The position numbers and the translations under genes were made by a program. DNA of 54,274 bases. Origin: an uncultured Bacteroidia bacterium. GTDB taxonomy: Bacteria > Bacteroidota > Bacteroidia > Bacteroidales > UBA932. The notes under the pieces were generated by a model. It was given only the letters and a program-made list of their open reading frames with translations. It ran no database searches and was not told the origin of the DNA. Location of the stretch: the NCBI GenBank assembly GCA_902774045.1, contig CACYGW010000013.1, forward strand, positions 1 through 54,274, given 5' to 3'. Positions 35,071 through 44,346 of the stretch are shown one piece after another (the first letter of the stretch is position 1; every line of letters starts with the position of its first letter).

Positions 35071-36228
35071 TTAGGGCTTTATAAAGTGATTATACATCCT
35101 GGTGAGGGTTCCTGCTATGATATTGCGGGAATCCTCATCCTCGTCTATGCGGGTTCCGCTGCTCATCATTACAAGACCAAAGCTGCGGTCGGGGGCAAAG
35201 AACATTGCGCTCCTAAGGCCGTATGCTCCGCCGGTGTGGCCAACCAGGGTTACTCCTGGAATAAGGTCATCTGCAATTCTTATTGCAAGGCCGTAATTCT
35301 CTTCGGAGGAGCGAGGCGTCTGCATGGAACGGGAACTTTGCTCGGAGATAATCTTTACGCCGGAAGGGGATGTCCCGTAACCCATGTGCATCATCATATA
35401 GCGGGCAAGGTCGCAGGCAGAAATCTTCATTCCCCCGGTGGGCGAGAATACGGGAGTATCGTACCCAAACCTATAATTGGCTATTATCTCGCTGCGGGGA
35501 GCGTAGGCGTCGAAACTCTCTACAAATGAACTGTCGGCATTATCATACTCGTATAGCGAGACAAAGCGGGTGAAGTCCAGGGAATCTACGCAGTATCCGC
35601 CGTACAGGCCAAGAGGAGCCAGGACGTGGTTGTAAACGTAGCGATCGAATCTTTCTCCGGAGAGCTTCTCTATGAAGGTGCCTATCATATTAAAATTAAG
35701 GTTGCAGTACTCGTAACCCGTGCCGGGCTCGTAGGAATTATAGCATTGGGGCCAGTCCGGGTTGGTCTTGGGGTTAATCACATCAAGGGTAAAATAGCCC
35801 TGGCTGTCATTAAGGCTGGAGGTGTGGGACATAAGCATCTCTACCGTAATGGCTTTGTCCGGGAACTTGGGGTTGCGTACCTTGAAGCCTGCAAGGTCGC
35901 TTACGTCTGTATCCAGAGTCACAAGGCCCTTTTCTATGAGTTGGAACATTGAAGTGGCGCTGAAGGACTTGGAAATGGATGCAATCCTGAAGAGAGAACT
36001 GTCCGTTATGGGGTAGTCTGTCTGAATGTCTGCCACTCCAAAGTTGCCGTGATAGACAATCTGGTTGTCTTTTACTACCGCTACGGCAAGACCTACGTTA
36101 CCCATCTGGGCACGATAGGCCTGGATGTCTTTCTCGAAGGCCTTCCGAGGGTCCCTGGAGCAGGAGAATATAATGAACACTGAGGCGCATAGAGCTGCAA
36201 AACGGGTAAAGGAAGCAATCGTTTTCAT
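35071..36228 (-). CDS. Beta-lactamase-family serine hydrolase, lipoprotein
   Basis: The product is 385 residues when started at the ATG at 36228. A lipoprotein signal ends in FSC. The class C beta-lactamase/DD-peptidase fold shows SISKSF (SxxK nucleophile motif), YEYCNLNFN (YxN) and GHTGGAYGL (the HTG variant of KTG). TVEMLMSHTSSL is the usual family segment between them. Members include penicillin-binding-like carboxypeptidases and esterases, so activity against beta-lactams is not implied. An upstream in-frame start would add 14 residues before the signal and is unlikely. It is divergent from priA. Confidence 0.88.
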   Translation of the reverse strand: MKTIASFTRFAALCASVFIIFSCSRDPRKAFEKDIQAYRAQMGNVGLAVAVVKDNQIVYHGNFGVADIQTDYPITDSSLFRIASISKSFSATSMFQLIEKGLVTLDTDVSDLAGFKVRNPKFPDKAITVEMLMSHTSSLNDSQGYFTLDVINPKTNPDWPQCYNSYEPGTGYEYCNLNFNMIGTFIEKLSGERFDRYVYNHVLAPLGLYGGYCVDSLDFTRFVSLYEYDNADSSFVESFDAYAPRSEIIANYRFGYDTPVFSPTGGMKISACDLARYMMMHMGYGTSPSGVKIISEQSSRSMQTPRSSEENYGLAIRIADDLIPGVTLVGHTGGAYGLRSAMFFAPDRSFGLVMMSSGTRIDEDEDSRNIIAGTLTRMYNHFIKP

Positions 36229-36317
36229 ATCTTTCTGTTTTACTTTTCCGTGAATAATTTTTTCTAACAAATTTAATGATATTTTTCTATTTGAAGAACA
36301 TATTTTAACTTTGCTTT

Positions 36318-38244
36318 ATGGAGCAAATAAAGCACATACAGGTTCTGGTACCTCTAAGGCTCACCTGGGCCCCCACCTACCGGCTGCAGAGCGGCATGCG
36401 GGTAGAAAAAGGGAGTCTGGTCAAGGTTAATTTTGCCGGAAGAATGTATAGGGCCGTGGTGCTGCGGACCGATTGTCCCGCTCCCCCGGACCAGGACAAG
36501 ATTAAATATGTAGAAGAGGTGGAGGCTCTGCCTCCGGTATCGGACAGCGAGCTGAAGCTCTGGGAGTTTATTGCCGATTATTACCTTTGCAGCCTTGGAG
36601 AGGTCTTCAAAAATGCGTACTCCCCTTCCCGGCTGCCGTCGGCCCGCAAGAGAAAGGTGGCTCCTAAAGAGACCTCTGGATCTGCGGAGGGCCAGGAACC
36701 ATCGGCCCGGGAAACAAAATTAACAAAGGCCCAGACCTTGGCAATAGGGGCTGTGCGTCAGGCTTTTGCCTGTGGTAAACCTGCCCTTATAGACGGGGTT
36801 ACGGGCTCCGGGAAAACAGAACTCTACATTACCCTTGCAAAGGAGCAGCTGGCCCAAGGCAGGAACGCGCTTGTACTTGTGCCGGAGATTGCGCTCAGCG
36901 GCCAGCTGGAGGATAGGCTGAGGGCTTACTTTGGGCCGCTGCTGCACACTTATCATTCTGCGCTTACCCCAAGACAGAAGGCCAACGTTTCGGAGACCGT
37001 AAGAGAGGGTAATTACGTTGTGCTTGGAACCCGCTCTTCTATCTTCCTGCCCTTCAGGAATCTTGGGCTTGTAGTTGTGGACGAGGAGCACGACAATGCC
37101 TACAAGCAGGAAACCGCCCCGCGCTACAACGGAAGGGACTGCGCCGCCGTTCTGGCAAAGATTCACGGGGCAAGACTTCTGCTGGGATCGGCCACTCCGT
37201 CTCTGGAGTCTGTTTATAACTGCCTGGCGGGTAAATACCAGAGGGTGAACCTTAAGGAGCGTTATTTGCAGCCTGTCCAGAAAGCTTATCACACATATTA
37301 AAAAGGCCCTGGATGACAGAGGGCAGGTAATAATTCTAAGGGCCAGAAGGGCTTATTCTACCAGTATGCAGTGCACTTCCTGCGGCACAATTGTCAAGTG
37401 CCCCAGGTGCAACGTGCCAATGAGTTACCATAAAGACACGGACAGGCTTGTATGCCATTACTGCGGCAGGGTTGCTCCTGCGCACGAGTGCCCGTCCTGC
37501 CACGGCCAGCTTCAGGGCATAGGGGCCGGGACCCAGAAGATAGAGGAAGAGGTTAAGGCTATGTTCCCCCAGGCCTCCGTGGCCAGGCTGGACGGAGACA
37601 CTACCCCTGCGGCAAGGCAAAAGATAACCGAGGACTTTGCCGACGGAGCCATAGATATACTGATTGGTACACAGATGCTTACCAAGGGCTTTGATTTCAA
37701 GGGAGTCAAGCTTGTGGCCGCCATAGGGGCCGACGGACTCCTGGGCCTTCTGGACTTCAGGGCAGACGAGAAAGCCGTGCAGGTGCTATCGCAACTGCGT
37801 GGCCGCACTGGGCGGCGAGGAGAAAAGGGCTGTTTTGTAATCCAGACCGCTCAGGGAGATCATCCCGTGTACAATATGCTGCAGGGACAGGGCAGCCCGG
37901 AAGAATTTGAATCAAGGCTGCTGGAGCAGAGGCGGGATTTCTCTTACCCTCCCTATACCAGGGTTACGGATTTAGTGATGCAGGACAGCTCCGAGCAAAA
38001 AGTTGACAACCTTTCCTTCCTTCTTTCCAGAAAACTGGCCGGAATGGGATTCACGTCATTCCTTGGGCCCTATCCTCCCCTGATAGACAAGGTGGGAGGA
38101 AAATTTATAAGAATTATTAGGGTTACTCTTAAGAGAGACTCTTCACTCCAGCGGCTCAAGAGCCGCCTGGGGGCAGCCGTACAGGCTTTTGAGGCAGATT
38201 TCAAATGGGCGGGACATATAACCATCGACGTTGATCCACAGTAA
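36318..38244 (+). pseudogene. priA: Primosomal helicase PriA, frameshifted with missing segment
   Basis: PriA restarts stalled replication forks. Two consecutive frames together give a PriA. The first (36318-37301) holds the 3'-DNA-binding domain (to about residue 105), the Walker A motif DGVTGSGKTE (near 160) and VVDEEHDNAYKQE (near 255). It stops 15 residues after YQRVNLKERY. The second frame is open from 37249 and matches PriA from LITHIKKALDDRG onward. It includes the zinc-cysteine set (CTSCG, CPRC, CHYCG, CPSC) and the helicase motifs GTQMLTKGFDF and RGRTGRRGEKG, to VDPQ at 38244. A +1 shift is needed, and about 20 residues normally between LKERY and the LIT helix are absent. The winged-helix domain is also missing. 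It is a pseudogene or a sequence error. Confidence 0.85.
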
Positions 38245-38251
38245 TCCGGGT

Positions 38252-38282
38252 TTTGAAAAATAAAGTATTATAATTAAATTTG
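38252..38282 (+). promoter_or_regulatory. Promoter of parA-parB
   Basis: TTTG (38252-38255) and TAAATTTG (38275-38282) are spaced by 19 bases. The start codon of parA lies 23 bases downstream of the -7 box. Confidence 0.76.
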
Positions 38283-38304
38283 CAGACTACACATTTCAAT
38301 AGAT

Positions 38305-39108
38305 ATGGGAAAAGTTATTGCAATAGCAAACCAGAAAGGAGGCGTTGGTAAAACCACCACCGCCATTAATCTTGCAGCCTCGCTGGCAGTGCTGGAGAAG
38401 AAGGTTCTCGTTATAGATTCGGACCCTCAGGCAAATACCACGTCTGGTCTTAATTTCTCTCCGGACGACGACCAGCAAAGGACTCTCTATGAGGTGCTTA
38501 TAGGAAAACTGGACATCAGGGACGCTCTTATCCAGACAGAGGTTAACGGGCTTCATATGATTCCTTCCCATATTAATCTTGTAGGTGCAGAGATAGAAAT
38601 GCTCAAGATGCCGGAGCGCGAGTCTGTGTTTAAGAAGGCTCTGGACCCTATCAGGAACGCCTATGACTACATTCTCATAGACTGCTCTCCTTCGCTGGGT
38701 CTTATTACCGTTAACGCCCTTACCGCCGCAGATTCAGTAATTATCCCCGTTCAGCCGGAGTTCTTTGCCCTTGAGGGTCTTGGAAAACTTTTGCAGACCA
38801 TAAGGATAGTCTCCAAGGGACTCAATCCCAAACTGACCATAGAGGGTTTTGTGGTAACTATGTTCGACGGACGCACCAAGGTTCACACCCAGGTTGTAGG
38901 AGAGTTGCACGAGCATTTTGGGGATATGGTATTCAAAACCATTATTCAGAGGAACATCCGTCTTAGCGAGGCTCCCTCGCACGGCAAGCCCATTGTGCTT
39001 TACGACGTAATGAGCAACGGTACAACCAATTATCTTAATTTGGCTAAGGAAGTGCTGCGCCACGATGCTGCTCTTCCGGAAGAAATGGAGGATAAAAAAG
39101 ATGAGTAA
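38305..39108 (+). CDS. parA: Chromosome partitioning ATPase ParA/Soj
   Basis: ParA is the dynamic ATPase that moves ParB-bound origins. The 267-residue product has the deviant Walker A KGGVGKTTTAINLA at residues 12-25, DSDPQANTTSG (Walker A') near 43 and LIDCSPSLGLITVNAL (Walker B) near 128. The specificity loop QPEFFALEG follows. It is of the chromosomal Soj type, without an amino-terminal HTH domain. It overlaps parB by 8 bases (ATGAGTAA). No consensus parS palindrome was found in the window. Confidence 0.95.
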   Translation: MGKVIAIANQKGGVGKTTTAINLAASLAVLEKKVLVIDSDPQANTTSGLNFSPDDDQQRTLYEVLIGKLDIRDALIQTEVNGLHMIPSHINLVGAEIEMLKMPERESVFKKALDPIRNAYDYILIDCSPSLGLITVNALTAADSVIIPVQPEFFALEGLGKLLQTIRIVSKGLNPKLTIEGFVVTMFDGRTKVHTQVVGELHEHFGDMVFKTIIQRNIRLSEAPSHGKPIVLYDVMSNGTTNYLNLAKEVLRHDAALPEEMEDKKDE

Positions 39109-40027
39109 ACCCGTTCACGGCCTTGGAAAAGGTCTAAGCGCCCTTTTGGGCGACACAGAGAGCGTTCAGTCCCTAAGAAAGCCGGTGGGATACGTAAATA
39201 AAGAGATTGCGGGAGCAGACAAGCCCAAGGATACCGCTGATATCCTTAGGATACCCGTCAATATGATTGAGCCCAATCCCTTCCAGCCCCGTATTTCCTT
39301 TGACAAAGACGCACTTGAAGAGTTAGCGGAATCTATACGCACCTTCGGCCTTATCCAGCCTATTACGGTTCGCAGGCAGATAGACGGCAAATACCAGATA
39401 ATAAGCGGAGAGCGCCGTTACAGGGCTTCCCGTCTGGCCGGCCTGGATATGATTCCGGCCTACATAAGGGATGCCGACGAGCAGGGAATGCTGGAGATGG
39501 CCATCGTAGAGAATATCCAGAGAGAGAATCTAGACCCTATAGAGGTGGCAATGAGCTACAGGCGCCTGATAGAAGAGTGCAACCTAACCCAGGAGCAAAT
39601 GGCAGAGAGGGTTGGCAAGAAGAGAGTTTCCGTAACCAATTATCTAAGGCTTCTTAAACTACCCGCAAAGGTTCAGCACGATATCAAAGTGGGCCTTCTT
39701 AGCGTGGGCCACGCCAAGGTCCTGCTTTCTGTAGAAAGCCCTCAGGTGCAGGAACAGCTCTGCGACCTTGTCCTAAAGAACGATATGAGCGTACGCGCCC
39801 TTGAAGAGAAGGTAAAGAAGCTCTCCAGACAGGCAGAGGAAGAGGCTAAGCAGGAAGAGGGTGCAGGGCAGGCTCTGCCGGAGAACTACTACAAGGTTTT
39901 GGAGCATATGGGCAAATACTTTGGAGATAACATCAGCCTTAAGAGATTTGCCAACGGCAAGGGTTCAATGACCGTAAGATTTAATTCCGACCAGGAAGTA
40001 GAGGCCTTCCTTAAGGCTCTGGAGTAG
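39101..40027 (+). CDS. parB: Chromosome partitioning protein ParB
   Basis: ParB binds parS, slides as a CTP-dependent clamp and recruits ParA. The product is 308 residues from the ATG at 39101. It opens with KPVHGLGKGLSALLGD, which contains the ParA-activating basic tail. The ParB/Srx domain follows with NPFQPRISFD, GLIQPITVR and SGERRYRASRLAG (CTP-binding GERR). AIVENIQRENLDPIE leads to an HTH domain near residue 165 (LTQEQMAERVGKKRVSVTNY). The carboxy end is a dimerisation domain. An in-frame start 36 bases upstream lies inside parA and is rejected. Confidence 0.95.
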   Translation: MSKPVHGLGKGLSALLGDTESVQSLRKPVGYVNKEIAGADKPKDTADILRIPVNMIEPNPFQPRISFDKDALEELAESIRTFGLIQPITVRRQIDGKYQIISGERRYRASRLAGLDMIPAYIRDADEQGMLEMAIVENIQRENLDPIEVAMSYRRLIEECNLTQEQMAERVGKKRVSVTNYLRLLKLPAKVQHDIKVGLLSVGHAKVLLSVESPQVQEQLCDLVLKNDMSVRALEEKVKKLSRQAEEEAKQEEGAGQALPENYYKVLEHMGKYFGDNISLKRFANGKGSMTVRFNSDQEVEAFLKALE

Positions 40028-40042
40028 AATAGCGTGCCCGTA

Positions 40043-40981
40043 ATGAGAAGAGTTCTGCAGATTTCCACATTGCTTATGGCCTTCCTGTTCTTTGGACGGG
40101 AAGTTGCCCTGGCACAGAGAAACGACGGAGTTTTCCGTAACGAGGCCTTCTCGCAGAACTATAATCCCGCCGACACTCTGGGGCGGGACACCACCGATGT
40201 ACTTTTCTCCTTCGGCCAGTATTTCAGGGGCCTGAGGCACAAGGAAGAGTTGGATCCGGCCAAACTTTTTGCCGGGGCCACCTTTATGCCGGGAAGCCAG
40301 CAGATTTACAACAGGCAGTATTGGAAGCTGCCCCTTGTTTACGGGTCGATAGGCGCAGGAGTGGGCCTTGGCATTTACTATAACCACAGATACAAAGAGA
40401 CAGGCAACATAGCGGACAAGCACAGGCGAACCCTTTGCTGGGCCGGAGCCGGCCTAGCCTACTGGTGTATGCTTATGGACGGTAATGCCAACTATGCCAT
40501 AAGCGACGATGATATCCCCGGCAGCGCCGGAAAGGCCACGGTATATTCCATTTTGTTCCCCGGTCTTGGGCAGATTTACAACGGGGAGTACTGGAAGATT
40601 CCGCTTTATTACACTGGCCTCCTCTGGACCGGCAGCTATATCTACAGGTGGAACATGAACTACCGCAGGTACAGGCGAATCTACAACGAGATTACGATGG
40701 AGGACAGCCAGTATACCGGCAAGATTCAGGCTTCTACGGCTCTGTACTACAGAAATGTATCGCGCCGCTACCGCGACTACTTCATTGTGGGCTTTGCGGT
40801 AATGTATCTCCTGCAGGTTATCGATGCAAACGTTTTTGCGTTTATGCGCAATTTTGAGGTGGATGACAATATAAGCCTTAAAGTAGGGCCGGCCGTACTG
40901 CCACCGGGCAATTTGTATGCAACGGGCAGTTCCAGCTTCAACGCTCCAACGGTAGGGCTAAAGTTTGGTTTAACTTTCTAA
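40043..40981 (+). CDS. DUF5683 membrane protein
   Basis: The 312-residue product, started at the ATG at 40043, has an amino-terminal hydrophobic signal (cleavage near ALAQ). The DUF5683 pattern then appears twice in similar form: GSQQIYNRQYWKLPLVYGSI near residue 95 and LGQIYNGEYWKIPLYYTGL near 180. These G-Q-I-Y-N-x-x-Y-W-K-(I/L)-P repeats precede membrane helices. The function is unknown. Its place after parAB and before a lytic transglycosylase is a conserved Bacteroidales arrangement, suggesting a cell-envelope or division role by association. A GTG at 40034 is an alternative start. Confidence 0.85.
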   Translation: MRRVLQISTLLMAFLFFGREVALAQRNDGVFRNEAFSQNYNPADTLGRDTTDVLFSFGQYFRGLRHKEELDPAKLFAGATFMPGSQQIYNRQYWKLPLVYGSIGAGVGLGIYYNHRYKETGNIADKHRRTLCWAGAGLAYWCMLMDGNANYAISDDDIPGSAGKATVYSILFPGLGQIYNGEYWKIPLYYTGLLWTGSYIYRWNMNYRRYRRIYNEITMEDSQYTGKIQASTALYYRNVSRRYRDYFIVGFAVMYLLQVIDANVFAFMRNFEVDDNISLKVGPAVLPPGNLYATGSSSFNAPTVGLKFGLTF

Positions 40982-41003
40982 ATTGACTACAGACAATCTT
41001 AAT

Positions 41004-42629
41004 ATGAGAATTCGTACTCTTCTAATTTCGGCAATAACACTTTTAGCAATAACAGTATCACAGAACGCACAGGCTCAGTCCAGGAAAGCACTGCTCAAGG
41101 AAAATAAAGAGCTCAAGGAGAAAATAGACTCGCTTAAAGCAGTCCTGGCAGAGATGATAGAGCAGCAGAACTCTACCGACAGCCTTACCGCCGAACTTGT
41201 ACAGATTTACGAAGGAACCCCTGAAGAGTCATTGGAATATACTACAGAAAGCACGGACAGCCTTCTGAATCTATGGTATATGCACCGTCAGGCAAGTTCC
41301 ATATCCGGGGTGATGGTGCCGGACTCCGTTCAATATACATCCCAGATTCCGGACAGCGTGTACATACGCAGGCTGGAAGCCATCAATTCGTACATTACCC
41401 TCCCCTATAATCATACCGTACGCAACTACATCATTCTTTACTCGGAGAAGATGCCGGAGAAGATGTCAAGCATGCTGGCCCTGGCCAAGTACTACTTCCC
41501 TATCTTCGAGGAGACCCTGAACGCCTACGATATGCCGCTGGAACTCAAGTACATGGCCGTCATAGAGTCGGCCTTCAACCCCACGGCGGTTTCCAGGGCA
41601 AGGGCCAAGGGAATGTGGCAGTTCATGTACAGCACGGCCAAGTCTTACGGGCTTAAGATAACCTCCTACGTAGATGAGAGGTTCGACCCTATAACCGCAG
41701 CCGATGCCGCAGCGCGCTATCTTAAGGATGCCTACGATATCTTTGGGGACTGGACTCTGGCAATATCGTCCTATAACTGCGGGCTTGGCAATGTGAGCAG
41801 GGCCATAAGGCGTGCGGGAGGCAAAAGGGACTTTTGGTCCATTTACCCCTTCTTGCCAAGGGAAACCAGAGGTTATATGCCAGCATTCGTGGGCGCCATG
41901 TATGCCTTCAATTACTACAAGGAGCACGGTATTGTACCAGCAAGGTCTCCGCTCCCTCATCACGTAGACACGTTCTACGTAAGGAAGAATCTTCACTTCC
42001 AGCAGATTACAGAGCTTGTGGGCATTCCTTCCGAAGACCTGCACAACCTTAACCCTCAGTACCTCAAGGAGATTATTCCCGGCAAGGAAGTTCCATCTAT
42101 CCTGCGTATCCCTTCCCGCTATGCGGCTGCTTTTGTAGATTTGGAGGATTCGCTGTACAACTACAGGGCAACAGATTTCTTTACTCCTGCCACTCTGGAG
42201 AATATCCACCGCGGGGCAAACGGAGAACCCGAGAGAATTGTTTACAAGGTTAAGAAGGGCGATTATCTTGGAAAGATCGCTACCCGACATCACGTAACGG
42301 TGGCCCAGATCAAGAACTGGAACGGGCTAAGGAACAATAACCTTCGCATTGGTCAGAAGCTGGTCATTTACTCCGGAGACTATACTCCGTCCAAGAGTTC
42401 TTCCAAGAACAGCGGTTCCAAGACCGGCAACTCTTCATCTGCAAGTTCATCCTCTGCAGACTCATCGGGTGCAAACTACGAGGTTTACACCGTAAAGAGT
42501 GGCGATACTCTCTCTTCCATTGCCGAGCGCTATCCCGGAGTGTCAGCTAAGAGGATTATGGATTTTAACAAGATGAAGAACAGCAAGATCCGCGTAGGCC
42601 AGAAGATTAAAATCCCCAAGAAAAAGTAA
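41004..42629 (+). CDS. MltD-like lytic transglycosylase with two LysM domains
   Basis: The enzyme cleaves the glycan chains of peptidoglycan. The 541-residue product has a signal peptide (cleavage near AQAQ) and a short coiled coil (KENKELKEKIDSLKAVLAE). A GH23/SLT domain follows with catalytic Glu188 in MAVIESAFNP, then SRARAKGMWQFM and ISSYNCGLGNVSRAI. Two LysM peptidoglycan-binding repeats lie at about 412-455 (KKGDYLGKIATRH) and 492-541 (KSGDTLSSIAERY), joined by a Ser/Lys-rich linker. The TTG at 40983 is an alternative but would put residues before the signal. It follows the DUF5683 gene and overlaps the convergent HhH gene by 23 bases. Confidence 0.93.
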   Translation: MRIRTLLISAITLLAITVSQNAQAQSRKALLKENKELKEKIDSLKAVLAEMIEQQNSTDSLTAELVQIYEGTPEESLEYTTESTDSLLNLWYMHRQASSISGVMVPDSVQYTSQIPDSVYIRRLEAINSYITLPYNHTVRNYIILYSEKMPEKMSSMLALAKYYFPIFEETLNAYDMPLELKYMAVIESAFNPTAVSRARAKGMWQFMYSTAKSYGLKITSYVDERFDPITAADAAARYLKDAYDIFGDWTLAISSYNCGLGNVSRAIRRAGGKRDFWSIYPFLPRETRGYMPAFVGAMYAFNYYKEHGIVPARSPLPHHVDTFYVRKNLHFQQITELVGIPSEDLHNLNPQYLKEIIPGKEVPSILRIPSRYAAAFVDLEDSLYNYRATDFFTPATLENIHRGANGEPERIVYKVKKGDYLGKIATRHHVTVAQIKNWNGLRNNNLRIGQKLVIYSGDYTPSKSSSKNSGSKTGNSSSASSSSADSSGANYEVYTVKSGDTLSSIAERYPGVSAKRIMDFNKMKNSKIRVGQKIKIPKKK

Positions 42630-44238
42630 ACCTAAGTTCTTTAACAGAGGGTTTGGCCCTGTGCCAATAACCAATGTAGGAACATCTGAGATAAGCTGAC
42701 AACTCCCATCCGTGGCGGGTTGCCAGTTTTCTTTTTATATATGCCGATGCAGCCCAGCCCCTTCCGTACCAGGCGGGCACAAGGAAGCCCCCGGGGGCAT
42801 CCCGTTCATAGGTGTAGATTCTGTCTTCCCAGGCGTCTGTCCTAAAAAAAGTGCCGCGCAGCCAAATGGTTCCCGTCTTTTCAAGGGCTCCTTCTAGATA
42901 GGAAAGTAGGCCCAGAGCCTTGCAGAATACGGCATCGCCCCTCAGGTTCAGCTTCCAGGAACCATCGGCATAACATAGTTCCGGTCTTAACTCTATATGG
43001 CTCCGGTATTTCTCATAATCGCGGTATCGGTATTTTGCCAGGAGGTTAAGTTTAAGGACGCGCGAGATTGCGTAGCAGTCTGCGTAGCCGGCCTTTACCT
43101 GCCGCCTTTTACGGGACATCCGTCCGGCTACATCTATGAAAAAGGACATTTCTCCCGCCCCGTAGGAGGCGGTAAGCGCAATCTCGTCTGAGTTTTTGCT
43201 CCAGGCACTGAGGCCTCCAGAGTGGGTTGCAGAGAAGGACGGAGTATAGCATCGGCCCTCAAAACCCAATCTACCCCTTTCCCAAAGGGGAAAGACAGCC
43301 CCAACTATGCCTGCAAAGCCCTTGCTCCGGGGCTCCAGGCAAAGCTCCGTAAATAAATCCGTGCCGCCAAGGCAAAAGCGGGCATCGGCCGATACTGCCC
43401 CGGCATCTCCACTGGCATAGCCGGTAAGGCCAATCTGCCCCATCGGCAAAAGATAGGTTGCGTTGGCCCCATAGAGGCCTCCCGAAGAATAGAAGCCGGT
43501 AATAATACAATTCCCCTGTTTATAGGAGGCCGCGGCGCCCCGGTGGCTCGTGTTCCCCGGAGAGGCCGCTCCTGAAAGCGCCGTACCCCTTTTATATAAG
43601 GAGAGGGGCGACGTTGCGCCACTGAACACCAGGCCGCTCCAAAAGCAGAGGCCCTGGCCAAGGCGCAGGTTGTAGTCTCCAATGATTATTTTCCAGGGTC
43701 CGGTGGTATAGGACAGATAGCCGGCGCGGCCAGAGGGCGGCCAGGGGACTTTATCTGAATAGAGGGCACGGGCAGACAGCTCCGATGTAAAATGGCCTGC
43801 ATTTAAAGAAAGTTTTCCCTTCCAGGAGGAGGAACCGTTTTTTAGGGCGTATCTTCCGTAGAGGTTAATGCCAGGCCTCTTGGATGGCGTGGCGCCGGGT
43901 AACGAGAACTCCAGGTACGGGGCCAGGGCTTTGGCAAAATATTCTCCGAAACCGTCTAGAAGAGAAAGTTCCGTAACAGACAGGACCGGGCCGTGAAGGC
44001 TTCTGTAATCCAGAAGGCTGGCCACCTGATACGGGGTAAATAGTCCGCTCTCTGAGAGCTCACCGGCGTTTGCAGCGTTTAATCTTAGGGGCCGTTCCAG
44101 AAGGCGCTCCAGAAGAAGGGCGTCATCTTCTGAAAGATAGTCCGTACTGCCAAAAAGGGCATAGGTCTGCCAGGGGCCTTCCTGGCAGAGGGCGTGAATG
44201 GGGAGAATGAGTAAAAACAGAATAAAAATGCGTCTCAT
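42607..44238 (-). CDS. Helix-hairpin-helix protein with predicted outer-membrane barrel
   Basis: The 543-residue product starts with a signal peptide (cleavage near ALCQ). Helix-hairpin-helix-like repeats follow at about residues 35-110: RPLRLNAANAGELSESGLFT, then SLLDYRSLHGPVLSVTELSLLDGFGE. The remainder is a series of amphipathic beta strands with aromatic girdles ending in RFTFSWGF, a typical outer-membrane closing strand. Such HhH-plus-barrel proteins are common in Bacteroidales and have no proven role. They may be related to uptake or surface functions. It converges on the transglycosylase gene and diverges from hpt. Confidence 0.8.
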   Translation of the reverse strand: MRRIFILFLLILPIHALCQEGPWQTYALFGSTDYLSEDDALLLERLLERPLRLNAANAGELSESGLFTPYQVASLLDYRSLHGPVLSVTELSLLDGFGEYFAKALAPYLEFSLPGATPSKRPGINLYGRYALKNGSSSWKGKLSLNAGHFTSELSARALYSDKVPWPPSGRAGYLSYTTGPWKIIIGDYNLRLGQGLCFWSGLVFSGATSPLSLYKRGTALSGAASPGNTSHRGAAASYKQGNCIITGFYSSGGLYGANATYLLPMGQIGLTGYASGDAGAVSADARFCLGGTDLFTELCLEPRSKGFAGIVGAVFPLWERGRLGFEGRCYTPSFSATHSGGLSAWSKNSDEIALTASYGAGEMSFFIDVAGRMSRKRRQVKAGYADCYAISRVLKLNLLAKYRYRDYEKYRSHIELRPELCYADGSWKLNLRGDAVFCKALGLLSYLEGALEKTGTIWLRGTFFRTDAWEDRIYTYERDAPGGFLVPAWYGRGWAASAYIKRKLATRHGWELSAYLRCSYIGYWHRAKPSVKELRFTFSWGF

Positions 44239-44316
44239 ATCCGGCAAAGAAAGGCCGAAAAAAGTGACTTAGCACGTTTCTTTAAAAAATTTATACAAAT
44301 CTTGTGATAAATTTCA

Positions 44317-44324
44317 TAAATTTG
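44317..44324 (+). promoter_or_regulatory. Possible -7 box of hpt-adk
   Basis: TAAATTTG fits the -7 consensus, 22 bases before the hpt start in a 108-base divergent gap; no -33 box lies at the expected spacing. Confidence 0.35.
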
Positions 44325-44346
44325 TGTTTTAGCACCTCATTTTAAT

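Noticed and set aside
35045..35085. Short inverted repeat AGCC-GGCT between tpiA and the serine hydrolase gene as a terminator
   Set aside because: The stem has only about five pairs and no proper T-run.
36306..36313. TAACTTTG as a promoter -7 box of priA
   Set aside because: It would place the transcript start at or after the ATG at 36318, and no -33 box lies at normal spacing.
37249..37301. Programmed +1 frameshifting as an explanation for priA
   Set aside because: No slippery run, rare stop context or pairing element is evident, and about 20 conserved residues are missing, which frameshifting cannot restore.
38245..40027. parS sites near parAB
   Set aside because: Searching by eye for TTTCACGTGAAA-like palindromes gave only isolated CACGTG cores without matching flanks.
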